Shown here piece by piece: positions 1-12,200 of a stretch of DNA of 64,000 bases (its first letter is position 1; each line of letters starts with the position of its first letter). The stretch is taken from the NCBI RefSeq assembly GCF_032854445.1, contig NC_088295.1, positions 52,807,249 to 52,871,248 of the forward strand. Direction: 5' to 3'. This stretch comes from Liolophura sinensis (Eukaryota > Mollusca > Polyplacophora > Chitonida > Chitonidae). The notes under the pieces were generated by a model. That model saw only the letters and a list, made by a program, of their open reading frames with translations. It did no database searches and was not told the DNA's origin. The translations under genes were made by a program, and so were the position numbers.

Positions 1-2316
1 TTCCTGTTGAACCTACAATTAAATATATTTACTTAGATGAGGTCAGTGTGTTTCCTAGTTCAAACTGTTTCAACATAAGGTGGTTTCATTTACTATGAAA
101 ACTTATTCACATAATAAAAAATCAGATGCACATGCTTAGTGTTCAGCCAGCACTCACTTCTGAATATTTAACTGCTCTCTAGATCACAGTCAACCCACCG
201 CATTATTTTATTTGGAGAAATATTATGTAGAAATAAACATACACTCAGCTGTTATTTTACACTAAGGCGTAAGTAGAACAGGGGTTTTAAGTGGAAGAGA
301 TTCTTTTTTTTGTGTGAGATGTATGGTGCATAACATATGTTATTCTTCAGTGGATAATGTAATTTATACTTTCTAATTTGATTGGCTCAAAATATATATA
401 GTGTTTCATATCACTGGAAAATTATAAACAAGGTGTATAGAATATCACAGTCACTAAATTTAACAAAATAATTTTTCCCTCCGGTGGATGAGAATTTTTT
501 CATGAAAGGTAATTCTTAAAGGTGGTAAAAAGTATAAAGGTAGTTTTGTAATTCATTGCAAAATGGCATCCTCTTTATAACAGAAATGTTAGAAACAAAT
601 TCTTGATGTTTAATTAATATGACCTTGTGCTATAATGACGTGTAAATAATTCAGTATGTGCCCTAAATGATCTAAAATTTCGCCGATGATTAAGTTGTTC
701 ATTTTTACAGGTTCTAGGAGTTCTGTTGATTTTAGGAAAAGTGCTTTGAGAGGTATTTGGAAGGTAGGGTGATATCCTACTAGGAAAATAGACATTTTAG
801 CACCAGAGAAAAAATCTGATGACATTTATTTGCCTCCAGAAATGCTCTTTTGTGGTCGAATATTTAGGTCATTTAGGGTAGTCCTCATTTTTGTGCCGTG
901 CTTTCAAGTGACTTATGATTAAATAATAAAGATAAATATATAATAGTCATTTCTTCTTAGGCGTTTCGAAGTGTTACATTTTCAAATGAATATATCCCCA
1001 ATATATTTACTGTTAAATTCTGATGTATAGTATCCTCTACTGCCCTGAACATCAATCTGCCACAAATGACAAATGTCACTACTGCTATAGATTCAGCCTG
1101 CTCTCCACATAATTGTATTCGTTCAATTATCTGCCTGTTATTTAATCAACGTTGAGTTGCATGTTAGGGGTGCCCCCTGTGGGCTGGATAGCAGATAGCA
1201 AGGCCTGCTGAAGCTCCATCCCTGACACTGCTCTTTTTGCTCCCTGGGGTCCACAGACTTCCACGGGCTCCCCTTACTTTCTCCCTGACTCCATCAGTCT
1301 GTTGGGGATCCCCTCTCACATCCACGAATTGTTTTTCTGCTAGAATGTCGCAAAGCTTTTTCTCAGGAGATGTTGATTGTTTGCAAACATAGGCTTCTAT
1401 TTCCTTTAATTATAGAATATTATAGCCTTGCTAAGGGGCTTCAGGAACTCGCCATTGCAAGGCGAGATTCCTCTGAGATGTCGGCGAAAAAGTTCATGCT
1501 CGGATGATGGTAGTGAAATTTTGAATGTATAAATGGTAGAAATAAGGAAAGGGTATTATGTGTTGCCAGATTATTCCAAAACTATGAAAGAGTATCAGTT
1601 GTTTTTTTACATCATGTGGAGCATATGAATTTTAGAAATCTCATGGTGTATTTTTGTATTTATCAGTCTTTGTGGTTTATATATGCAGGTACATGTACAT
1701 GCAGATGTGGCCCTCTGTGATCATTGCCACCAATTCTTTTTTGTTTGTTTTTTTTTTTTTGTTTTTTTTTTTTTGTTTTTTTGCAAATATATGTGGATTA
1801 TCAGGTTGTATGATCAGGTTACTCTTTGGACCTTAATAATGTATTTGCCCATATATTTACATGTACCATTATTTGCATGCTCTGAAATTGTTGTTTAAAT
1901 CATTGCCTTTTATTAAAATTTAGTATTCAAATAATCTACTGGTATATGTTTTTTGGGCCAGTCTCTACAAGTAGCTTATGATAAATTTTTGTCAGCTTTT
2001 ATGCATACATGATATTTATTTAGAATGATCATATAGAACATATTTATGTATATAGTTCGTATATGCCTATGAATGATGGGTTTTTATTCCCTGTGCAAAC
2101 AGAATATATTCAGTATGAAAAGTGCAGGCATAGATATGGCTACGGCATCTGCATTTGTTGCTGTTGTTCCACTTTGCCAAGGAAACTTGTGTCAAAGCCT
2201 GAATCCTGTCCAAGTTTGATGATCTGTAACATAAGGCATGCAAGAAAAGCTGCATTGACAGACAGACAGAGAGAAAATGATCTGTTCAAGCAGTGATAAA
2301 GACATTGGTGATTCAG

Positions 2317-2342
2317 ACGAGAGAGAGAGAGAGAGAGAGAGA
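2317..2342. repeat. (GA)n microsatellite
   Basis: A run of GA dinucleotides of about 26 bases. Confidence 0.9.
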
Positions 2343-4756
2343 GGCGCTTGTCTTGAATAACGCGCTATCAGTAATTGTAGGTTTTTAGCAGTTGTCTATA
2401 ATTATGCTATGAAGGCTATTTGATTTACCGTCACATAAATGATGGCACTTGTTTGACTTTTATTATTGATTGCCACCGTGGCTTTTTGTTGCTGAGGATG
2501 ATATAGAGGTTGGTCGTGTGGGGTGGGGTGCATTGAGGTAGGAGCTGAGGGAAAAGTGGGGGGGGGGGGGGGGGAATTATCCCAAGAGCTGACAAGTGGC
2601 ATGAGTTCAGAGATCCAGAGTAAGTGGGCTTGTGCTCTGAAGCCTTGACATTTCGGGATTGTCCCTGATCCCATACTGAGCCTCCATGGCTCGGATAGAA
2701 ATCTTTTCTTCTCTTCTAATCAACCTGATTGAATAGCAATATGTTTTAGATATTAATTATAAAGTGACATTCAATCTGATGTTGCATTGAGTTGGGTGGA
2801 CCCGGTTGTTGAAGATGGACTGTACGGGTTTAGTAATTACTGTTGTCTGGCCAAACAAAGTCATCACAGCCATCTCAGTTGTCTTTGTAGACTGTCTGCG
2901 GAGAAATGGGCATTAAATGACCAAAGTAGTACCATGATCTGATCACTGGGCTTTACCAGAAAATGATGGTGATCATGAGTGGGGAATGGCTGCGTCTACC
3001 TGGCTCCTGTAGATAATAGCTTCCAGGCCTGGGCCAGCATGGATGCGTTCCCGCCTCGGCCACTACATTAGATTTAGGGCGTTACTGGAATGCCGCTCAA
3101 ATAGGGGCACATCGATCAACTAACCACCTTAACTCTACATTACCCATAAAATTATAGATGAGGCCCAAGTCAGACTGCCATTTGCCCATCACATGCCTTC
3201 TCAACAGCAGTGTTTATATCAGCTTGCCTTTTTATGGACACTACTGTCTGCTTCCACCAGCATTATTCACTTTAACACCATGACAGACTGGGTCCTGTGG
3301 AAAATAGAATCCAATTTTTCATTGTCTCAATGTACGTGCATTGCAGTCAAGGCTCCCTTCTTTTGTCTGCTTTTGCTGTTTTTTTTTTTTTTTGCCTTTG
3401 ATTTTTTTTGGTGCAGATTTCTGTATCTAGCCCAGTTTTATTGTGCTATTATAGCTGTTTCCTTTCACGCTGTGTCTTGTCTCCAAGGAAGGAGACTGGC
3501 TGTTATTTTTACCACTGCATATAGATGGTTTATTCACATACAACAGCACATGTGAATGATGTTATGTTTTTACTCTGGGCTCTATTTTGCCCAACAGTGT
3601 CTGGAATTCGAGCGAGATTGAGTTTTGGGCCGATTCTGACTACATCCATTGGTGTATTATTTGTCACCCTGAACTAATGGTTTGGCATGCAAATGCAGCG
3701 ATCGTGTTGGCGTTAACAGTCTTGATGAGATAACCACCCATCTAGTGCGCTGAACTGGCGCCAGGATGGGTTTAGTTAAGTATTGTGAAAGGCGACTGGT
3801 CTTACTGCTGAAGTTCCAGAAGAGGCACTCAGCCCCACATCCTGCCTTCTGCCAGCATGACAGATGAGCCAGCTAGAGCCAGCACAGAAATCCAGCCTGA
3901 TTTACCATCTCATTTGGCTGCTTTTCAGTGACAATTTCCTCAGTGATCATTTGATGAGAGTTAAGGGTTTGCTGCGACCAAGTTCCTGCTCTTCCTCGAT
4001 CCAGGTTTGAGGAACAATTGGGGACTTCTCTCCAATATGAGTGCATGATGTTGACCCGTATGTTTATGCCTGACACTTACCAAACTTACATATGTGTGAC
4101 CTCTTGTTGGGTTCATGTGGAGCTTAAAGAGCTCAAAATAATCTGATTTTGAATGTGAAAAAAAAGATATACTACTATAGGTTACACATGCACTATTGGT
4201 GGAAATGGGTTCAAGGTTTGCGTCTGAATTGAAGAGTGAGAGGGCACTAAATGAATGCCACACAGACATTGTAGGTTGTTGATGCACTATATATTTCAGC
4301 ACTCCTATTTTGCTAGTCAAAATATATCAGAATTTTATCTGTTTTGGGTAGAATTGAAAATTTTTTTGTGTGCAGTTACTGCCCACCTCTGGATTTTACC
4401 AAAGTTCTTCCAGCAACAACAGCTATACCAATAATTATGCCACGGTCGTGAAAAAGCTCTTCAACATGGTGGTAACACTAGATTGGTTCTTTGTTTGGTG
4501 TTGTGGAGAAAAGGGCAAGCTGTTTCTGGTGTTATGGCATGGTACTAAGCAAAAGGGATATGTATTTTTGGGGTTGAACTTTACTACATAAATAATGAGG
4601 GAAATCAATGTGTTTTTGTTACTTAATATATGTGCCAGTATTCATAACTGGTAATAAAGAACTGTCACAAATATTCCTTATCTGCTAAACAACTGACTGT
4701 TGTAGTTGAACAAAATATTGAAGAAATGTAAGTCCTCAGAATGTATTGAATTATAT

Positions 4757-4968
4757 ATATTTATTTATTTGATTGGTGTTTTACACCGTACTCAAGAATA
4801 TTTCACTTTTACGATGGCGGCCAGCATTATGGTGGGTGGAAACCGGGCAGAGCCCGGGGGAAACCCACAACCATCCGCAGGTTGCTGGACCACCTTCCCA
4901 CGTACAACCAGAGAGGAAGCCAGCATAAGCTGGACTTGAACTCACAGCAAATCGCATTGGTGAGGAGT
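4757..4968 (-). repeat. SINE family 1 (tRNA-derived), 5'-truncated copy
   Basis: Read on the minus strand, it has the B-box-like 'gagttcaagtcc', the conserved body ('ccgggctctgcccggtttcc') and the tail 'acaccaatcaaataaataaa'. It lacks the tRNA-like A-box end. It shares sequence with at least eight other places in the window. The family resembles tRNA-derived SINEs described from molluscs, but I cannot assign a database name. Confidence 0.85.
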
Positions 4969-5538
4969 TGTATATATGCTGATTTGTAAATGTTATGTGG
5001 TGTAATGATGTATTTATTTATATTTATAATTTATATTATTTATATACAATTTTTATATTTATAATATATTTTATTGTCATGTTATTATGTTCTTCAATCT
5101 AACACTATATATAATCTTTACTAAAGCTTGAAACCTGTTGTTGAAGAGCTTATTCACTGCCTTGGCGTAATTATTGGTATAACAGGTGAATTAATACCTG
5201 TTGTACCAGTGTGAACATGAACAGTTTATTGGTTTAAAAAGAAGGTCATCGGAGGAAAAGGTATACAGGCTACAATTATCTCAATTAAATACATTTAAGT
5301 TTGAACCAGTAACGAACATTGCTGGCCCAGGACATAAGCCTGGCTTGGCCGTAATTAAATGATTGGATGGGATTAGGTTAATGTAATGCTCTTATCCCTT
5401 CACTAACAAAGGGCGTGGCTTATAAGTCAATTCCAGGGTTTTATGTCATGTCTAAGCTGTAGATAGGACAGCAGGGTAACAGGTAAGCTGCTTATCCATG
5501 GCCGATTGTTGGCCAGCAAATTGTTCTTCTGAGGGAAT

Positions 5539-5546
5539 ATATATAT

Positions 5547-5582
<36 letters not shown>
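5539..5582. repeat. (TA)n microsatellite
   Basis: Interrupted TA dinucleotide tract. Confidence 0.9.
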
Positions 5583-6385
5583 CATACACACATATACAGT
5601 ACACATTTTGAACAAATCCTTCAGGTTAAGTCAACTGAGGGGATGAGGCAGTCAGCCCAGAGTTCTGAAGTCTGATTCAACGGTTACAATTAAATAGCTA
5701 TTATTCTGACTTTGTTTACTTGTTGACATACAAGTACTTAACAAATTAAATTATTGGACTGAAAGTCAATAATTGTGGCACTGAATTAAGTTGTTCTGCT
5801 ATGGAGTTTATCCGGGTCTTTCTTCCATCTAGTGGCATTAGTATTCTTCTACATTCTGGCAAGTTATCACTGACCCTGAATATTGCCGATGAAATCTATA
5901 CATGTATTATGAGTTAATCTATTACTGTTGGCATGTGTTTATCATTGCATTTTGAAGGAGAAGAATGGTAACAGGGTGATTTTGAAGCCAGAAGCTACCA
6001 AATGAATTATATAACTGCAACTCATGGTTTTGCATCTGTTTGATTAAGGTAGTCTTTTAAAAGATTTTTGTTGACAGTGGTCTGTAATATATTTCCTTTA
6101 CTCACACATGTGTAACTACCGCAATGATAAGTAATATGACAATCTTCAGTGATAAATGTATTTTGAATTGTGTTATTTACTTTTAATATATCTTGCAATT
6201 TGTAACACTAGACTAACTGCACTTTCTCTTCGTTTCCAGATATGTTTGAAATTATCCTTGTTGTGTAACAAAAAGTTATCTTTCCACCTTTGTTCTGCTT
6301 GGGTTTATAAAATGTAAAAATCTGAACATAATGCATTAACAGCAAGTGGTTTGTTGACTAATACTTAATACTTTATAATTATAAT

Positions 6386-6387
<2 letters not shown>

Positions 6388-6434
<47 letters not shown>
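6388..6434. repeat. (TA)n microsatellite
   Basis: Uninterrupted TA tract of about 47 bases. Confidence 0.9.
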
Positions 6435-6439
<5 letters not shown>

Positions 6440-6673
6440 GTAAAATAAAAAATACATTTGCACCTTCTCAACTTTCTACATATTCGTGTTCCAAGTGCAG
6501 TTTTGAACGTGTTGTTCTAATCAAGGTATGTAAGAGGCTTATTCTTTGATAAGAACAAAACGTTTGAAATTACAGTCAGAATATAAGGATGTGGAAAGAT
6601 GAGAAGGTGCATTTTTTTTTTTATATAATCTTTCATTTCTCCACATCAGAAAATCTTTCCTTGTTATACCTTG

Positions 6674-6676
<3 letters not shown>

Positions 6677-6735
<59 letters not shown>
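6677..6735. repeat. (TA)n microsatellite
   Basis: TA tract of about 58 bases. Open frames through it are artefacts. Confidence 0.9.
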
Positions 6736-8541
6736 ATGAGCATTTTTTCTGGATCAGCCACTACCTTTATCTCCATACACATCTGTCTTCAGCACATAGG
6801 ATGTAGCTTCTAACATGTGAATGGCTGAGGCTGTCCCTTTGTGTGTCTTCAGAGAGAAGAGCAAGCAAATTTGTGGTTATGTTTTAGTATTTAGTTTAAG
6901 TGCTCCCCTCTCTACTACACTGCCTCTACAACCTCCCTCTGTGTGTTTAAGTTCAATTATGGCTGAAACTTAATCTTGGTGATTGCCCCAAATTCTCCGC
7001 TAATGAAAACAATAAATCACAACTAAATTTCCAGGCCATTTACTTGTCAAATTCCCAGTATTATGGACTTTTTTGTCTGTTGCCACTACAGCTCTCTGAT
7101 ATGATGTGAGATGGCGCAAACAGAGAATGCAACCAAGGCAAAGATTGCCAGCTCTACTCTGTGAATCTGGGCCAGATGAATCGGTGTCCAAATCTTCTTC
7201 AAATCCAGAAAGTTTAAAACACTGCTTGACCTTGTAATGCGGTCATCAGGACTTTCTGTTTGCCGCTTTCAGTTTGGTCATGCTGAAAGAAAAAAAAAAG
7301 ACCACAACAACAATTTGATAAAACACTATCAAACACATGCAATTATGCAAATGCAATGATCTGTGAGACAGCTTTAGATTATGTCATATAGCAATGTTTT
7401 CCCTATGAAAGCTGGTTTGAATGCATTTGATCATGCAGGTAATTTGATTTTAAACTTAAAAGAATTTTGTTTTGACTCAAAAAGTACCAAAGGTTTGGCT
7501 GTCCTCCTGAAAACTTTCTATCTGATTCCCTCTCCTGTTTAAGCTGGGGATCATTGTATGTTCAACACTAAATGCAAAACAGATAGAGATGTTATTAGAT
7601 ATGAATCATGAAGTTATACTCAGAATTATTCTGAAAAGTTTACCAGGAAGGTGAAGGTTGAGAAGCCAAAGCAATGTGTCACCAACTGATAAAAAAGCTT
7701 AATCCTCTTATGTATGGAAATGCCTCGTTGCACAAACATTACAGGTGAAAACTCCAAATGATCTGAAGGCCTGAATAAATAGTGTCTTGGAAACAAGTGA
7801 TGTAAAAAGTGTAATGTCAGAACTTACAGCTGGCTGTGTCTAGCCCTGTGTGACCCTAGTAGGGAATAGTGGTGGCCAATTAGCTGCACACATGGGCAAG
7901 CTCCAAGAATTCTGCCTGAGATGTTATGTTGACAGTCTGACAATAACTCTGACAGTTTAATAGAGGTATGGTATGCTGCCATGTAACTCTATCTACTGTC
8001 TCCTGCACTGGCTATGTCACTGATACCAGCAGCGCAGATGTTTTTATATGGGCTTTAATACAAGCAGTTAGAGAAATCCCCATGTAAATGTCCAGAACAG
8101 ACCCTGTGTCACCATTTACCAACAATAAACCTGACCAAGGAAAAATAACCTCGTTCACAGGCAGGTAATGCAATCAGTGTTTCATGAACCTGACACCCAG
8201 GCAGTTTGTCTGATACAAGATTGCCCTCTGCATTCATTCAGTGCAGTTTTAACATAAATAACATGCTGAGTGAAAGCTGAGGAAAATTATTGCTTTAGTG
8301 TTGCCTGAATTATTTCCTGAATTTGTGTGTGTGGGGGGGGGGGGCTACCCTCGGCATTTTGTTTCTTTGTAAATAATTTATAAACTGGAAAATTTTAAAG
8401 GGAGACGTGTTAACTTGCTCTGTAGTGTATACCTTTGAAAAGAATCACAACGAATAATTCTTTACAATATATTTTTTCTTGATTTGTAAATCTCGTTTTG
8501 TCTGTTTTCATCTGATATGTACTTGTTTTACGTACATGAAT

Positions 8542-8621
8542 AATGTGTCCTTTGGGCACATAATGTGTCCTGTGGGCATATAGTGTGTCCTGTAGGTATA
8601 TAATGTGTCCTGTGGGCATAT
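8542..8621. repeat. 20-bp tandem repeat, four copies
   Basis: Four consecutive units of 'aatgtgtcctgtgggcatat' type at 20-bp spacing with a few differences. Confidence 0.85.
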
Positions 8622-9185
8622 AATATCATATCATAATCATAGGAAAAATAGGACAACTTTGTCCAGTCTTCATAGAATACAAGAATTTACAGTATTTAAA
8701 TTCATAGGAAGTTTATTAAAAGGAAAACATTTTGGGAAGTTACTAGATCGTGCATATAAAATACTCTTCTACGGACAGCTATTTGAAAGTTTTTATACAG
8801 ACAGTTTACATTGATTAATACTTAGCTCTTCCTGAAGGTATGTGTGATTCAGTGCGGTGCTCACTAAATTATTTCTGCTCCCTATGTATATCAGTGTAAT
8901 TGCTAGGAAGTATATTTGACAATGAACCTTTGCACCATATGTAGCTATTTTTTAACAGATTTCACCTAATCTACTTCCTTCATCTCTGCCATATTTTAAG
9001 TACTCATTTTTAATATTCTGAAAGATAATATGTAGCGAATTTGCGCAGTACCAAAGAGATTTGGTGTGCAAAATTTGGATTGTTGTAAGGTTGCGTTTAT
9101 GTGTAGCAAAAGGTAGACCAAGTAGAATAAGTAGAGATATGAATGGATGAAGCCACTTCAAATGACTTTGTTGTCATGGTTACAG

Positions 9186-9286
9186 GTGTTCTCAGTGATC
9201 GGTATGGTGTCGATCACAGCCACATGGTGGGCAGGTCCCACCTGTTTCCAGAGCCTGGCTTCTCTGAGGGCGACAGTATTTTGCAG
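9186..9286 (+). CDS. AHR: AHR exon a: linker before PAS-A
   Basis: Acceptor ...tacag, donor gtaagt. The exon begins with two bases completing a split codon and then encodes 33 residues ending '[11 protein letters not shown]'. That end corresponds to the AHR segment immediately before PAS-A, where vertebrate AHR has a GEFLLQ-type stretch. The N-terminal part of this exon is weakly conserved. It is the most 5' exon I can support. Confidence 0.82.
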
Positions 9287-12200
9287 GTAAGTTCTTGGAA
9301 ATGGCTAGATGGAGATTAATGTGATGTTTAAGTTTGGGTCAGGCCTATCAGGACCACAGTGTCTCTGACAAAGTGTGACAAAGATTAAAATCGATTTAGC
9401 CAAACTGTCACAAAGTAGGACAAAAATGAAATTGAGCATAAAATTATTTTTTTGTGTTTGGAAATTTTATTAACAAAATAAATAAACTCATTTAATAATG
9501 ATAGTTCATGCTACGATAGAATGTGAAACATTTAACAATGGTGTTGTGACCAAATATGTCAAATATTGATGTAAAACTATAAGTATGTCTTCTACCCGGT
9601 TTCCTCCCACCATATTGCTGGCCGCTGTCACATGAAATATCACAGATGACTAAATATGACAAATTCCGATTCTGATTTTGACTCCCTAGACCATCTTGTG
9701 TTGAGTTTGAACTCTAGGGTCGAGCACTAGTTCAATTGATTTGTAACAGGGTACTAACACGGAATTTTTCACTTATACAAGAGTCGTCAGATTTAGTGCC
9801 CTAGAAAAGCCTTACTCCAGATACCAGACAAACTTCCAGACTCAAATTCACAGCCTAGCCTGCGAGAGCTGGCCAAGTGACCGATTGTGTGTGAGAAGAG
9901 CAAAGCTTTAGTCCGAGAATCCAGTAATAGCCACTAGTTCTAGTGAAGTCGAATTATACATATATATCATGGTTCTTGTGTTTTTTTCTTCAGGGTGTGT
10001 GTTATTGTAAATTATGATAGCTACATGTAAGGCTAAAGGATAGCTTTTATCAGTAATTGGATGGAATGACCCTTGTCTGTTCACCAACAATTAGAAGAAC
10101 TAGGTGTGAGTGAAGAAGATATGGTCAACGTTTTGTAAATTTCCTTAAGTTGTCGGGCCGAAAGAAAGGCTCGAAAGGCTGGGAGAGAGATAATAGTTAG
10201 TTAACCACTAATTGATATAGCTTAGATTCTGTCCCGACCGTAACAAGAAATCTCAATGGCTATCCTGGAGAAGCCCCATGGAAACGTATAATGTCTTAAT
10301 TGCTAAAAGCCCTTTTGACTGTCAGCCGTCTTGGAAGAGGAGCGAGTCGGCGGAGGGGCAGGACGGATACGGGGAGTCCACGGACTGCCGACTGTTTTGA
10401 CTTCTAATTTGAAGAGCTCTTAATTGAGCACTTGGCCACTACATTATCGGTCCCCATAAATCTGAACGTTCATCAAAGTAAAGGAAGCTGACTGCATTCG
10501 GCCCATTAGCACAAAAGTCTGTTGTCCTTTTAAAGCGATCGAAAAAGAAACTGTCGGAAGAGTGGAATTAAGCAAAGATGGGGGCTTTTCGGACAAGTTT
10601 ATGAATTATCTATTAAGCGTTCGTCATTGATTGGTGCTCATCTCCTTTGCAGGCCCTTTACGGTTTCCTGTTTGTTGTCTCGTGCGAGGGGGAGGTGTTC
10701 TTTGCCTCACGCACGGTCGAGCAGTATCTGGGATTCCATCAGGTAGGTCCACCACCGGCCACGTAATGTTACCTCATAGGGCACCTGCTCCGTCAACTGC
10801 TCGCTTAACACAATCACTAAATATTTAATTTAGCCAAAACGATCCACTCACCGACCAGCCTCTTAATCCTGTAAGGCTTGTATATTGGCAGTATAGGTAA
10901 GTATCTCCACAAGATTTGTGGTCTATATACTGTTTTGTGCAATTGGCTTAGGCTTCATCATCATTGTATACCCGTAAGTATGGAAGACAGCGGTAATGCA
11001 AGAAAGGTAGTGAGTGATTTTAACAATACCCCAGCCACATTTAATTTACCAAAATATAACATTCGATTCAGAGGAGAGCTTTGTATTAAGTTTTTTGGTG
11101 GGCAATCACGAATTACGTGAGCTACAATACTTGTGTATGTGAAAAGCTGATTATAATATTGAGATTTAAGATACATTTTCCTTAAAGGAGTTTCCCATGG
11201 AAGCTTTATCCTATATCTTAATATTTGAGCAACTGTAACGTTTTAAACTGACATGTGACATGTTTTGACCCGTCTAATTAATATTTAACTATTGGTAAGG
11301 TGGGGGGTGGGAGGTGACACAAACAGCTATCAGTTTAGTTGTGTTTGTAAACATCCATAATTTTGTTACACAACGTCTGCATTTTTTGAGAAAGTTCAAC
11401 ATCACAAGGGTTGCTCAATATCTGCAATATTCGTGGAAAATGTGCTGTCTGATCGAGTTCGAGCAGATAGGTGTGATAAAACCTGAGCCCTCGCTGGGGG
11501 GCTACAGTAATAAAGCCCAGCGGTTCGATCTAGTTGTTGTTCCCGTGGGTACCATCATGGAAAATTCATCAGTTCTTAACACTGATCGGGCGGTCCTGTC
11601 GAGTGAAAAGCTTACAGTTTATTAATTACTTAATCACATTTACTGTCCCCGGAGACCAATTCATCAGCATAGAAGCTGCTGGCATCGACTTGCTATTCAG
11701 GCACACCTTGTCCGCGGCAATGTTTGATTCATGCATCCTTGATTAATACCCTGCGCCCTCTCGATACAGGTGGGAAGGGTATATTTTTTTTACACAACAC
11801 TGAATCATGAGGCAAGGGTGAGTTTCTCACACACCATTGGGACCTCCGCCCCCTAGCTTTAAGACGGGGTGTCGAGAGTTGATCAGAACTTTTGTCGTAG
11901 GTCGTTTTATCTAGAACCCGTGTCGGCTAGACATAATACAGGTGTTCTGTTTGTTACTAAGACATAATTAGTACAGGCTCGGCGTCAGTGTGGGATTGAT
12001 CAGGGTCGGCCGGTGAATGCCGTACAACAGTTTCAATGGTCCATCTGTCGAGGTCCCTATAGCACTGTTGATGGCGAATCCCCGACCCATGCATAGCGCC
12101 CCATCAAGGTAATTACTCCCCATCTATAAATATTTATAAGCTCCGTCCAGGTATGTCGATGTAATAACACTAATTGGTTTTACGGACAAGATGTAAGAAG

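Larger units (their letters stand above)
1..9185. other. Non-coding DNA upstream of the first recognised AHR exon (probably intron)
   Basis: I see no exon of the AHR bHLH region and no other recognisable protein in either strand. It holds poly-T (1743-1790), a (GA)n (2317-2342), a G run (2559-2575), several (TA)n tracts, a SINE copy at 4757-4968 and a small 20-bp tandem repeat at 8542-8621. GC-richer patches at 1150-1330 and 2985-3180 could be conserved non-coding sequence, but nothing in them is recognisable. Confidence 0.6.

Noticed and set aside
3193-3555. 120-residue hydrophobic frame
   Set aside because: The T-rich tract gives a Phe/Leu run. There is no splice, homology or codon-use support.
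3873-4320. Two overlapping minus-strand frames of 67 and 119 residues
   Set aside because: They are shadow-like frames with no homology, signal or splice support.
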